64,000 nucleotides of DNA from Luteolibacter sp. Y139 (GCF_038066715.1 NZ_JBBUKT010000010.1:124001-188000); one strand, 5' to 3'. Shown: positions 45,608 through 54,222, counted from the stretch's first letter. Notes: generated by a model not told the origin, from the sequence alone. Translations and numbers: made by a program.

Positions 45608-46768
45608 TTGTCAGTGACTGCTCCTATCATTCCGCCGGGCTCGGTGCTCGGCATTCTCGGCGGCGGCCAGCTTGGCCGGATGTTCTGCATGGAGGCCCGG
45701 CGCATGGGCTATCGCACGCTGGTGTGGACCGGTGGCCTCGAGGCTCCGGCGATCGTGGTGGCGGACGAGGCGATTGATCTGCCGTTTGATTCGGCGGAAG
45801 CGCTGGAGCAGTTCGTGGCGAAGGCTGCGGTGGCGACGGTGGAGTTCGAGAACATCCCTCGCGAGACGATGGAGGCGGTGGCGGCGAAGATCGCGCTGCA
45901 TCCGTCGCCGAATGCGGTGGCGATCTGCCAGCATCGCGAGCGGGAGAAGACTTTCTTAAAAGAGCATGGGATTCCGTGCGCGCCGTTTGCGGTGGTGGCG
46001 TCTGCCGATGAACTGGCGAAGGCGCTTGGCGAGATTGGAACGCCGGCGGTGCTGAAGACTGCGGCTTTCGGCTACGATGGGAAGGGGCAGCAGAAGCTGA
46101 CGGGCGAGGAAGATCTCGCGGAGGTGTGGGCGAACTTCGGGACGGACCGTGCGGTGCTGGAGGCCTTCATTCCATTCGAGCGTGAGCTGTCGGTGATGGT
46201 GGCGCGCTCGGCTGATGGGTCGGTGGTGGCGTATGATCCGGCGGAGAACCGTCATCGTCATCATATCCTCGATGTTTCAATCGTGCCGGCGCGGGTGGGT
46301 CCCGCGGTGCTGGCGGAGGCCAAGGTGATCGCTTGCCAAGTGGCGGATGCGCTCCAATACGACGGCATCATGGGGGTGGAGTTTTTCCATCTGCCGGATG
46401 GTTCGCTGCTGGTGAACGAGATGGCACCGCGCCCGCACAACTCGGGTCACCACACGCTGGATGCGTGTGCGACATCGCAATTCGAGCAGCAGGTGCGGAT
46501 CATCTGTGGGCTGCCGGCGGGATCGCCGAAGTTGTTGTCGCCGGTGGTGATGTTGAACCTGTTAGGCGACATGTGGCCGGATGAATCGGTGGCACCGGAT
46601 TGGACGCCGTTGTTTGCGGATGGGTCGGCGTTCCTGCATCTCTATGGGAAGCGGCGCGCGGTGGGACGCCGGAAGATGGGGCATGCGAATTTCCTCGGGA
46701 GCGATGTGGAGGATGCGTTGAAGCGGGCGGAGGTGATCAAGGCGGAGTTGTTGAGGGGCGGGAGGTGA
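45608..46768 (+). CDS. purK: N5-carboxyaminoimidazole ribonucleotide synthase
   Basis: A 386-residue ATP-grasp enzyme. It starts at TTG (45608), four bases after the purE stop; a GTG two codons on is an alternative. GILGGGQLGRMF, TAAFGYDGKGQ and NEMAPRPHNSGHHTLDAC are diagnostic. It carboxylates AIR using ATP and bicarbonate. The close spacing to purE indicates a purEK operon. Confidence 0.96.
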   Translation: MSVTAPIIPPGSVLGILGGGQLGRMFCMEARRMGYRTLVWTGGLEAPAIVVADEAIDLPFDSAEALEQFVAKAAVATVEFENIPRETMEAVAAKIALHPSPNAVAICQHREREKTFLKEHGIPCAPFAVVASADELAKALGEIGTPAVLKTAAFGYDGKGQQKLTGEEDLAEVWANFGTDRAVLEAFIPFERELSVMVARSADGSVVAYDPAENRHRHHILDVSIVPARVGPAVLAEAKVIACQVADALQYDGIMGVEFFHLPDGSLLVNEMAPRPHNSGHHTLDACATSQFEQQVRIICGLPAGSPKLLSPVVMLNLLGDMWPDESVAPDWTPLFADGSAFLHLYGKRRAVGRRKMGHANFLGSDVEDALKRAEVIKAELLRGGR

Positions 46769-46792
46769 GGCTTGGGGGTAGACCGCCGCACT

Positions 46793-46888
46793 CCGCATGA
46801 GGTCTCCAGTTGGGAGACCGAGCGCTTGCGTGGCTTACCTGGCACTTCGTGCCAGGCTTTTATGAACCGTCCCGTTGGGACGAAGAAT
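46793..46888 (+). repeat. Three-hairpin dispersed element, copy E
   Basis: GCATGAG, hairpin 1 GTCTCC-AGTTG-GGAGAC, hairpin 2 CCTGGCAC-TTC-GTGCCAGG (with the same compensated pair as copy D) then CTTTTATGA, and hairpin 3 GTCCCGTTGGGAC with GAAGA. It lies between the convergent purK and GH25-like genes. Confidence 0.85.
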
Positions 46889-46959
46889 GCGTGATGCGAC
46901 TTCTTGTGATGAGGAGCGGCGCGCTGTGATGAAGAAGAGACTCACCTTTGGCACTCCGG

Positions 46960-47826
46960 TTACCACCATGCCCAGCCGTGCTGGTTCCAGAAGGCTTGGA
47001 GGTCGCCTTCGTCGCCTTTGAAGACGTTCCGCTCCATGGGGTGGGCCATGTTGCCGAAGTAGCGGGGGCTGGGCCAGGAGCCGGTGTTGTAGTGCTTGGG
47101 GGTGGAGTGGCCGTTTTGCCAGACGACGCCGCCGTATTGCCACATGGCCCACTCGTCCCAGATGCCGTATTGTTTCGTCAGCTCGTCGGGGGTGAGGTTG
47201 TTCGAGCCCATGGAGCGCTCGGTGCCGGCGGGGCTGTAGAGGGCGATCCAGTAGGGGGAACGACGGATCACGGATTTCTGGGCGGGATTGGCTCCGTTCA
47301 GGCTGTTGCGGAGCCGCGCGCTGTTTTCCAGATAGGTCACGGGGGTCACGCCGGTGCGCTGTTCCACGCGGCGGATGAATTTGACGAGGCGCTCCGGTGA
47401 GGAGGCATTGTCGAAATCGCCGACGAGGAGGATCTTCCGCGAGGAGATCCCCCGGCTGCGGGCGGTGGCGCGGACGCGGTCGACAAAGGAGTCCGCCTGT
47501 GCGGCAGGATCCTGATTCATGGTGACGAAATGATAGGCGCCGAGCATGAGGCCCTGGCGGTCGGCTGAACTCAGGAAGTCGCCGAATTTGTCATCGAGCA
47601 GCGGGCCCTTGGCGGAGCGGGCGATGAGGCCGAGGGCGCCATTTCGCCGGAGGGCGGAGAGATCGTGCTGGGTGTAGCCGTCGCCGCCGCGCTGGCGTTC
47701 CTTCGGGTCCCAGCCGGAGACATTGAGGACGGCGGGGGAGCCGGAAACGCTGGTGCCGCCGAAGCCGCCGCCCCCGCAGGAAGTGAGGAACAGGGCCGTC
47801 AGGAGGAAGAGGGCAGGGGTTTTCAT
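46960..47826 (-). CDS. GH25-like lipoprotein with altered catalytic positions
   Basis: 288 residues from the ATG at 47826, with lipobox LTSC (Cys17) followed by a Gly-rich spacer. The body follows the GH25 lysozyme barrel: an opening LNVSGW strand, GAYHFVT (~96-102), LLVGDFDN and a final MERNVFKG segment. In active GH25 enzymes these spots read D-V-S-x-W, D-x-E and D-x-N-x-F. Here they are N35, D137-F-D139 and E265, so three acidic positions are changed. It may be a non-catalytic glycan-binding relative or an enzyme with shifted chemistry. Confidence 0.7.
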   Translation of the reverse strand: MKTPALFLLTALFLTSCGGGGFGGTSVSGSPAVLNVSGWDPKERQRGGDGYTQHDLSALRRNGALGLIARSAKGPLLDDKFGDFLSSADRQGLMLGAYHFVTMNQDPAAQADSFVDRVRATARSRGISSRKILLVGDFDNASSPERLVKFIRRVEQRTGVTPVTYLENSARLRNSLNGANPAQKSVIRRSPYWIALYSPAGTERSMGSNNLTPDELTKQYGIWDEWAMWQYGGVVWQNGHSTPKHYNTGSWPSPRYFGNMAHPMERNVFKGDEGDLQAFWNQHGWAWW

Positions 47827-47927
47827 GCCACAGCCAAACACGCCGCTGTGGGCCGTGTCGAGGGGCGGTTCGCGGCGAAAGGCGTCGCTCGACAACCGGG
47901 ATTTTCGCCCCTAGCCTCCCCGCCCCT

Positions 47928-48776
47928 ATGAAATTCCACCTCACTCCCGGCGTGCTGGCTTTCGGTCTCGCCACCCTGATTCCGGCGGCCGCCCAGAAGG
48001 AAGCGCCCGCTGAGAAAACCGCCGAAGAGGCTCCGGCCGCGCCAGCCGCGCCGATCGACCCGGCGAAGGTGAAGACCCAATCGTCCTACGGCCTGGGTTT
48101 CCGTGCCGGTGGTGAATTTGCGCAGCAGTATGGCCAGTTCGGCATCACGCCGGCGGACATTGAAAACGAGTCCTTCCTCAAGGGTTTCATGGCCGCCTTC
48201 AAGGGCGACAAGCCGGAAGTCTCCGAGGATGACCTGAAGAATGCGATGCAGGCGCTCGGCGAACTGCTGCAAGGTCGCGAGAAGGAAGGTGCCGCGAAGA
48301 ATCTCGAGGCCAGCAAGAAGTTCCTCGCTGAGAACGGCAAGCGTTCCGGCGTGACCACGACCAAGAGCGGCCTCCAATACGAAGTGCTCAAGAAGGGCGG
48401 CGACGAGAAATACGTGGCGCCGAAGGAAGGCGAGCCGGAGAAGCAGTTCATGGTGCACTACAAGGGCACGCTGATCGATGGCACCGAATTCGACGCTTCT
48501 CCTGAAGGCGAGCCGGTGCCGATGGGCATGCAGGTGATCGAGGGCTTCAAGGAAGCGCTCACCACCATGCCGGTGGGTGCGAAGTGGAAGCTCTTCATCC
48601 CGAGCGAAATGGCCTACGGTGACCAACGCCGCAGCGCCGAGATCGCGCCGAACAGCGCGCTGATCTTCGAACTCGAGCTGGTGAAGATCCAGGACGCTCC
48701 GGAGAACCCGCACGGCGAAATGCCATTCCCGCTTCCTGAAGGTGCCGCACCGGGAGGTGCTCCCGAGGGCGAGTAA
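47928..48776 (+). CDS. Exported FKBP-type peptidyl-prolyl isomerase (Mip/FkpA-like)
   Basis: A 282-residue protein with a signal peptide ending in IPAAAQ. An Ala/Pro/Glu-rich spacer is followed by the FKBP-associated N-terminal dimerisation helices (~50-130) and the FKBP domain (~145-250), with VHYKGTLIDGTEFDAS, GFKEALTTMPVGAKWKLFIPSEMAYG and LIFELELVKI. It assists folding of exported proteins. An intrinsic terminator lies downstream. Confidence 0.93.
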   Translation: MKFHLTPGVLAFGLATLIPAAAQKEAPAEKTAEEAPAAPAAPIDPAKVKTQSSYGLGFRAGGEFAQQYGQFGITPADIENESFLKGFMAAFKGDKPEVSEDDLKNAMQALGELLQGREKEGAAKNLEASKKFLAENGKRSGVTTTKSGLQYEVLKKGGDEKYVAPKEGEPEKQFMVHYKGTLIDGTEFDASPEGEPVPMGMQVIEGFKEALTTMPVGAKWKLFIPSEMAYGDQRRSAEIAPNSALIFELELVKIQDAPENPHGEMPFPLPEGAAPGGAPEGE

Positions 48777-48801
48777 GCACGACCGCTAATGTTTTTTTTC
48801 C

Positions 48802-48840
48802 GGCCTGCGGGGATTCACTATCCCTGCGGGCCTTTTTGTT
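48802..48840 (+). terminator. Intrinsic terminator of the FKBP gene
   Basis: GGCCTGCGGGGAT and ATCCCTGCGGGCC form a strong stem (about ten pairs with a small internal mismatch), followed by TTTTTGTTTT. Its 3' half is duplicated at 49473-49496. Confidence 0.85.
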
Positions 48841-48843
48841 TTC
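48820..48843 (+). repeat. Direct repeat, left copy, flanking the DUF2164 cassette
   Basis: A 24-nt string containing GCGGGCCTTTTTGTTTTC (48826-48843), identical at 23 of 24 positions to 49473-49496. It forms the 3' half of the FKBP terminator. Confidence 0.7.
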
Positions 48844-48862
48844 CGCGCTACGCGGGTGCTCA

Positions 48863-49108
48863 TCACTTGAAGTCCGAAACGGCGAAGTCGACGTGTCCCG
48901 ATTGGTGGCCATCCGAACGTTGCCACCCCATGCGGAAATAGAACGGCTGCCCGTGATCGGCCACCCAGCGCCGGAAGTCCTGAAACCAGGGATCTACGAG
49001 CCCAAATGTCTCCTCCAGAGTCAGGGTCCGGATGTAAAACTCCGGTTCTTCCTGCAGCTTCTCGCGAACATGGCTGGCAAGGGCCTCGAAGGATTCCGAC
49101 TGACTCAT
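48863..49108 (-). CDS. Hypothetical small protein downstream of the DUF2164 gene
   Basis: 81 residues from the ATG at 49108. It is rich in aromatic residues and Glu, with no recognised domain, transmembrane segment or signal peptide. It lies 13 bp after the DUF2164 gene on the same strand and probably shares its transcript. Confidence 0.6.
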   Translation of the reverse strand: MSQSESFEALASHVREKLQEEPEFYIRTLTLEETFGLVDPWFQDFRRWVADHGQPFYFRMGWQRSDGHQSGHVDFAVSDFK

Positions 49109-49121
49109 GGGAAAGGGTTGG

Positions 49122-49388
49122 TTATTTCCGTTTGCCTGTCCCTTGGTTCCAAAAGCTGAACTCGTGCTCGAAGCAGGTGCCGGACAGGTCCAGCAGCTTT
49201 TCTTCGACGAAGCGCCGGGCATCGCTGACGCCTTGGTTGTAGGCGATGGGTGCAATCTCCGTGAGGATGTAGTCTAACAGGAAGCCGGCCTGCATTTCGC
49301 CGATGTCCTGCTCCAGTTCCTTTTCGAGATAGCGACCGATGGACTGGATTGCTTTCTTGCGTTGATCAGGCGTCAAGCGGACTGGCAT
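49122..49388 (-). CDS. DUF2164 family protein
   Basis: An 88-residue protein with the DUF2164 pattern: a helix ending in IGRYLEKELEQDIGEMQAG, then LLDYILTEIAPIAYNQGVSDA. The family has no known function. Together with the next gene it forms a two-gene minus-strand unit between plus-strand neighbours, bracketed by 24-nt direct repeats. Confidence 0.8.
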   Translation of the reverse strand: MPVRLTPDQRKKAIQSIGRYLEKELEQDIGEMQAGFLLDYILTEIAPIAYNQGVSDARRFVEEKLLDLSGTCFEHEFSFWNQGTGKRK

Positions 49389-49472
49389 GGCTCAGGATGC
49401 GGCGGCGGGGTGGATGCATCAAGGCTGCAGTCGGGGGCTTCCGGAGTGTGCCTGTGGATGACGAGGCTCTTG

Positions 49473-49496
49473 ATCCCCGCGGGCCTTTTTGTTTTC
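49473..49496 (+). repeat. Direct repeat, right copy, flanking the DUF2164 cassette
   Basis: A second copy of the terminator-derived string (18-nt exact core at 49479-49496), located 10 bp before the start of the UPF0173 gene. It lacks the 5' arm of the stem and so is not a full terminator here. Confidence 0.7.
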
Positions 49497-49505
49497 TGGG
49501 GAACG

Positions 49506-50189
49506 ATGAAGCTCACTTACTACGGACACGCCTGTGTCGGCATCGAACTCGCCTGCGGCACCCGCCTTCTCTTCGACCCATTCATTACGCCGAACGGCCT
49601 CGCAAAGGCGGTGGATGTGGATGTGATTCCGGCGGACTACGTGCTGCTGACGCATGGGCATGAGGATCACGTGGCGGATGCGGAGCGGATCCTGAAGCGC
49701 ACCGGGGCGACGCTGATTTCGAATTTCGAGATCGTGTCGTGGTATGGGGCGAAGGGGATCGAGAAGGCGCATCCGATGAATCTGGGAGGTGGCTTCAATT
49801 TTCCCTTCGGCCGCGTGAAACTGGTGAATGCCATCCACTCGTCGGTGTTGCCGGATGGGAGCTATGGCGGGAACCCGGGGGGCTTTGTGATCGAGACGCC
49901 GCACGGGTGCTTCTATGTTTCGGGTGACACGGCGTTACATGCGGACATGAAGCTGTTAGGCGAGATGCACTCGCTGGATTTCGCGGTGATGTGCATCGGG
50001 GACAATTTCACGATGGGGCCTGCGGATGCTGCGCTCGCTGCGGAGTGGGTGGGGGCGAAGCACGTGGTGGGGGTCCACTACGATACCTTCCCGCCGATCA
50101 TGATCGACCGGAAGATCGCGGCCGGGGAGTTCGCGAAGAGGGGTGTGGAGCTGCTGCTGCCGGCGATCGGGGAGACGATGGGGATGTGA
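49506..50189 (+). CDS. Metallo-beta-lactamase-fold metal-dependent hydrolase (UPF0173)
   Basis: A 227-residue protein whose length and motifs match UPF0173: MKLTYYGHACVGIE opening, THGHEDHVADAERI metal site, YVSGDTALHADMKLLGE, and VGVHYDTFPPI near the end. It binds two metals and hydrolyses an unknown ester or similar bond. The start was chosen at the family-standard ATG. Confidence 0.9.
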   Translation: MKLTYYGHACVGIELACGTRLLFDPFITPNGLAKAVDVDVIPADYVLLTHGHEDHVADAERILKRTGATLISNFEIVSWYGAKGIEKAHPMNLGGGFNFPFGRVKLVNAIHSSVLPDGSYGGNPGGFVIETPHGCFYVSGDTALHADMKLLGEMHSLDFAVMCIGDNFTMGPADAALAAEWVGAKHVVGVHYDTFPPIMIDRKIAAGEFAKRGVELLLPAIGETMGM

Positions 50190-50198
50190 GGCTGGCTG

Positions 50199-50798
50199 CT
50201 ACTTCGAGATCAGTGGCTTGACCGTCTCATCGTCACCTTTCCAGCGGTCGATCACGCCTTTTTGTTCCACTTGGAGCGAGTCATTGGGCAGGAGCTCGAT
50301 GTTCTTGTGCTTCAGGTTGTGGAAATCGAGGCAGTATTGCTTGCCGGCCCGGAGCAGGACGACGTTGCGGCTGCCGAAGTCATTGCGGCCGCCAGCGGCG
50401 TCGATGGCCAGGATGACGGTCATGCCCTTGCGGAAGGTGGTTTGGCCTGCCTTCCGCACCTGGCCGCCGATGCTGACGATGGTCTCGTTGGGATCGACGA
50501 TGACTCCCTTCAAGACCTCGGCCTGGATGGAGGGCTTGGTGTAGATCTGCTCGGCGCGGTAGGCGGCCTCGATGGCGCGGGCGAGTTGCTCAGCATTCAG
50601 GCCGCGGGCGGTGACGGGCTTGTCCAGCAGGGGCATGGCGATGGTGCCGGATTCGCCGATGCGGTATTGGCCGTTCACCTTGGCTTGCTCGTCGCCTTCC
50701 ACGCCGAGGAGGCTGATTTTCACAGTGTCGCCGGGCTCGAGGCCGGCGAGGGCGGGGGAGATGGAAAGGACCATCGAGAGGAACAGGGCTGCTTTCAT
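50199..50798 (-). CDS. Polysaccharide biosynthesis/export-like periplasmic protein
   Basis: 199 residues from the ATG at 50798, which gives the signal peptide MKAALFLSMVLSISPALA. LEPGDTVKISLLGVEG and a GESGTIAMPLLDKPVTARGLNAEQL stretch match the Poly_export (Wza N-terminal) domain. Residues ~105-165 form an SLBB-like beta-grasp (VSIGGQVRKAGQTTFRKGMTV). There is no outer-membrane helix and no other exopolysaccharide gene nearby. It converges with UPF0173 and is divergent from the ECF sigma gene. Confidence 0.75.
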   Translation of the reverse strand: MKAALFLSMVLSISPALAGLEPGDTVKISLLGVEGDEQAKVNGQYRIGESGTIAMPLLDKPVTARGLNAEQLARAIEAAYRAEQIYTKPSIQAEVLKGVIVDPNETIVSIGGQVRKAGQTTFRKGMTVILAIDAAGGRNDFGSRNVVLLRAGKQYCLDFHNLKHKNIELLPNDSLQVEQKGVIDRWKGDDETVKPLISK

Positions 50799-50838
50799 CG
50801 GCATGAACTTTGTGTGGCAAAGTTTATTTGGGCAAGTC

Positions 50839-50878
50839 AATCTTTCCGCCTCGTCATTCGCGCGATGATGGAAAGATT
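50839..50878. promoter_or_regulatory. Inverted repeat in the divergent promoter region of the export gene and ECF sigma gene
   Basis: A perfect 9-bp inverted repeat (AATCTTTCC at 50839-50847 and GGAAAGATT at 50870-50878) with further partial pairing inside (TCAT/ATGA). It sits between two divergent starts. It may be an operator, or two mirrored promoter elements read by the same sigma factor. Confidence 0.45.
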
Positions 50879-50913
50879 TATGTCACAATCCGGAGCCCTG
50901 CTGGCAATGCCCT

Positions 50914-51450
50914 ATGAAAGCCATGCAAGCCCTCGCCCTATCCCCGCCTGAACCGATGGACCGGCAACGCTTCACCGAACTCGTCCGCCTGCATCACCTG
51001 ACGCTGCTATCCTACGCCCGGGCCCTGGCCGGGGCGGAGAGCACGGCGCGAGAGCTGGTGCAGGACGCTTTCGTCGCGGCGTGGCAGAGTGTCGGGAAAT
51101 TCGAAGTGACCCGGGACTTCGCCGCGTGGATGCGCGGGATCGTGCGCAACAAGTGGCGCGAACACTGCCGGCTCCATGCGCGGGAGGTGCCCTTTGACGA
51201 AGCGGCGCTCTCGCATCTGGAGGAAACGCTGGCTCCTCATTCCGGTGGGGATGCCGCTCTTTTCGCCCGGCTGGCCGAGTGCCGGGAGAAGCTGCCCGAG
51301 CCGATGGCCGAGGCGCTGCGCGCGACCTACGATGAAGGTCGTACCAGCGACGAGGCCGCCTCGATGCTGTCCCTGAATGCTGCCGCCTTTCGCAAGCGCC
51401 TGGAGCGCGCCCGCGAGGCGCTGCGGCTGTGTCTCTCGAAAAACAACTGA
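50914..51450 (+). CDS. ECF-type RNA polymerase sigma factor
   Basis: A 178-residue protein with sigma region 2 (FTELVRLHHLTLLSYARALAG; ARELVQDAFVAAWQ; FAAWMRGIVRNKWREH) and region 4 (LRATYDEGRTSDEAASMLSLNAAAFRKRLERAREAL). It is followed after 15 bp by a large protein with an anti-sigma-like N-terminus. That protein is probably its regulator or target. Confidence 0.9.
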   Translation: MKAMQALALSPPEPMDRQRFTELVRLHHLTLLSYARALAGAESTARELVQDAFVAAWQSVGKFEVTRDFAAWMRGIVRNKWREHCRLHAREVPFDEAALSHLEETLAPHSGGDAALFARLAECREKLPEPMAEALRATYDEGRTSDEAASMLSLNAAAFRKRLERAREALRLCLSKNN

Positions 51451-51465
51451 CCCTTTTCTTTTCCC

Positions 51466-54222
51466 ATGAATCCTTCTGAAGATCCGAATGATCGTCTGCT
51501 CGACTCGCTGCTGCGCGAGCAAGCGCGTGGCAAGGCGGACGATGAATTGCTGCAAGGCATCGAGGCCCGGCTGGATGTCGGGAAAGCGCCTGCGCACCGG
51601 CGGCAGAGAAGCCCGCGGGCGATGATCTGGTCGGCGGCTGCTGCGGCGGTGGTGGTATTGTCCATCGGCGTGATCACCTGGCAGACGCACCAGCTTCCCT
51701 CGGGAGCGCAGGTGCTGGCGAAGAGGGATGCCCAAACATTCAGGGCTTCGTATGACCCCGCCGTGGAAGCGCACAAGAGGATCGCGAAGGAGGCGGGCCA
51801 CGTTTTCAAAAAGATCGGGAGCGATCGCTCGACAGAGCTGGTGTTGCCCGAGGCGGCTTCGGGTCCCGAGGTTGCGCTTGAGGCGGATCCATTTGCCTCC
51901 GGCGGAAGCTTGGCGATGAACACAGGGCCTGTGGCTGACCCGTTCGCCAGTGACGACAGCGCTGCGCTTTCCGGAGGGACGGACGCCGCGCCTGCGCCGG
52001 CTGCGGGGCTTGGTCTCGGCGGCGGTGCGGGAGGGGGAAGGAGTACAGGTGCGGGATCCGGGCCTGCTGTGGCTGCGAGGCCTTCGAAGCCCATTCCCAA
52101 CGTGTGGTGGTTGGGGAGTGGCCCGGCCTCGCTTGACAAGGCCAAGGCGCCGGAAGAAGCGCTGGGGCGGTCTAGGGACCCAAGGCTTGCTGTTGACGAT
52201 GGACAGTCCCGCGAGAACTACGGCCGTCTCGTGGACCAGCCGTGGAAGTCGCCGTGGCAGGATGCGCTTTCGACCTTTTCGATCGATGTCGATACGGCTT
52301 CCTACACGAATGTCCGGCGGATGCTGATGGAGGGTCGCCCGGTGCCTGCGGATGCGGTGCGGATTGAGGAACTGGTGAACTACTTCGACTACCGCTATGA
52401 GGGTCCGAAGGGTGATGGGCCATTCGCGGTTCATGGCACGCTGGCGACTTGTCCGTGGAGTCCGCAGCACTTGCTCGCCCGGGTGGCGATCAAGGGGCGT
52501 GAAATCGAAGCGAAGGCCCGGCCGGCTTCGAATCTGGTGTTCTTGATCGATGTTTCCGGGTCGATGCAGGAACCAGACAAGTTGCCGCTGCTGAAACGCT
52601 CGATGCGGGTGCTGTTAGATCAGCTCGATGAGCGGGACCGGCTTGGCATCGTGGTCTACGCTGGCAGCGAGGGTGTGGTGCTGGATCCGACGAAGCTGGA
52701 TGAGCGTGGCTTGTCCGCGGCGATCCAGGCGATTGAAAAGCTTGAGGCCGGGGGCTCGACCAATGGCGGGGCGGGGATCAAGCGCGCCTATGAGATGGCG
52801 TCGAAGAACATGGTGCCCGGCGGTGTGAACCGGGTGATCCTTGCCACCGATGGTGACTTCAATGTGGGCACCACGGGTCAAGGCGATCTGGTGAACCTCG
52901 TGAAGCAGGGCGCGGCGAAGGGCGTGAGCCTGAGTGTGGTGGGCTTCGGCACTGGCAATTTCAATGATGCGATGCTGGAAGCGATCACCAACGATGCGGA
53001 CGGGAATTACTTCTACATCGATGGCGATCAGGAGGCACGCCGTGTGTTCCTACAGAAGCTGACGGGGACACTGGTGACGATTGCGAAGGATGTGAAGATC
53101 CAGGTGGAGTTCAATCCGGGGAAGGTGCAGGCGTATCGTCTGATCGGGTATGCGAACCGGATCTTGCGCCATGAGGATTTCAACAATGACAAGGTAGATG
53201 CCGGGGACATCGGCGCGGGGCATACGGTGACCGCGTTTTATGAAATCGTGCCGCCGGGGGTGGCGATGCCGAACACGGGGAACGTGGATGGCCTGCGCTA
53301 TCAGAAGACGGCGGAGAAGAAGGAGGTAGTGCCGAGTGATGATTGGCTGACGCTGAAGCTGCGCTACAAGCATCCCGAGGGCGAGGTGAGCCAATTGATC
53401 GAGACACCGTTGAAGGGTGAGCCGCAGCCGTGGGAAAAGGCAGGTCATGATTTCCGCTTTGCTTCGGCGGTGGCTCTTTTCGGGATGAAACTGCGGGAGA
53501 TGCCGGAGATGGCGGACGTGGCTTGGCAGAAGGTGGTGGAGATCGCACGTCCGGCGGTGGCGGATGATCCGCGGGAGCAGCGGTCGGAGTTCATTGAGAT
53601 GGTGGCCAAGCATGGGCGCTTTGCGTTGCCGCCGATGGTGACGGCGGAGCCGCAGGTTGATGCGCTCGAGGGCGTAAGCTATCTCAAGGATGAGTCGATC
53701 CAGTGGTATGTGATGTTCGGCTTCGAGGCGGGAGGGAAGTGGGCACCCAGGCTCACAGGGCTCACATCGGGCCACAAGGTCCTCGAGAATCGTGTTAGTG
53801 CGCTTGAGATGCTGGACTTGGGCGATACCTTCTTCAAGGACGGCGTGTTTGCCGATCGCTTCAAGTTCATCGGCCTTGAGATGAGAAATGTCACAAGTGA
53901 GAAAACCAAGCTCACCCAAGAGGTGAAGATTGCGATCTATGAGGATTTGAAGCCGAACAAGAAGGGTACGAGGTATGAGTCTCGGGCTGGCTTGCCGGAT
54001 GCGGAGCTGAAGGGGAAGGCCTACTATGACCGCACGGCGATCTTGAAGTCGGGTGACCAGGAGATGGCGGTCGAAGAACGGACCTCGTTCAAGCTGCCGG
54101 GGGATCCGAGCGGGAAGGAGTATTTCCTGAAGGATGTGACTCCGCAGGGTGTGGTGGTCGAAAGCAAAGGCGCGAATGGGGAGGTGGTCACTCGTGAGAT
54201 TCTGAAGGCGAGTGGGGAGTAG
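51466..54222 (+). CDS. VWA-domain membrane protein with anti-sigma-like N-terminus (YfbK type)
   Basis: A 918-residue protein. The first ~45 residues are cytoplasmic and helical, like the sigma-binding part of small anti-sigma factors, followed by one transmembrane helix (~48-66). Outside are a low-complexity Gly/Ala linker and a von_Willebrand N-terminal module (STFSIDVDTASYTNVRRML, ~265-290). Next is a VWA domain with an intact MIDAS (DVSGSM ~362, then T and D in ATDGDFNVG) and a DUF3520-like region. A beta-rich C-terminal extension (~690-918) follows. YfbK-type proteins are usually lipoproteins without a cytoplasmic head, so the fusion is notable. It could sense an extracellular ligand and release the sigma factor encoded 15 bp upstream. 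Confidence 0.85.
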   Translation: MNPSEDPNDRLLDSLLREQARGKADDELLQGIEARLDVGKAPAHRRQRSPRAMIWSAAAAAVVVLSIGVITWQTHQLPSGAQVLAKRDAQTFRASYDPAVEAHKRIAKEAGHVFKKIGSDRSTELVLPEAASGPEVALEADPFASGGSLAMNTGPVADPFASDDSAALSGGTDAAPAPAAGLGLGGGAGGGRSTGAGSGPAVAARPSKPIPNVWWLGSGPASLDKAKAPEEALGRSRDPRLAVDDGQSRENYGRLVDQPWKSPWQDALSTFSIDVDTASYTNVRRMLMEGRPVPADAVRIEELVNYFDYRYEGPKGDGPFAVHGTLATCPWSPQHLLARVAIKGREIEAKARPASNLVFLIDVSGSMQEPDKLPLLKRSMRVLLDQLDERDRLGIVVYAGSEGVVLDPTKLDERGLSAAIQAIEKLEAGGSTNGGAGIKRAYEMASKNMVPGGVNRVILATDGDFNVGTTGQGDLVNLVKQGAAKGVSLSVVGFGTGNFNDAMLEAITNDADGNYFYIDGDQEARRVFLQKLTGTLVTIAKDVKIQVEFNPGKVQAYRLIGYANRILRHEDFNNDKVDAGDIGAGHTVTAFYEIVPPGVAMPNTGNVDGLRYQKTAEKKEVVPSDDWLTLKLRYKHPEGEVSQLIETPLKGEPQPWEKAGHDFRFASAVALFGMKLREMPEMADVAWQKVVEIARPAVADDPREQRSEFIEMVAKHGRFALPPMVTAEPQVDALEGVSYLKDESIQWYVMFGFEAGGKWAPRLTGLTSGHKVLENRVSALEMLDLGDTFFKDGVFADRFKFIGLEMRNVTSEKTKLTQEVKIAIYEDLKPNKKGTRYESRAGLPDAELKGKAYYDRTAILKSGDQEMAVEERTSFKLPGDPSGKEYFLKDVTPQGVVVESKGANGEVVTREILKASGE

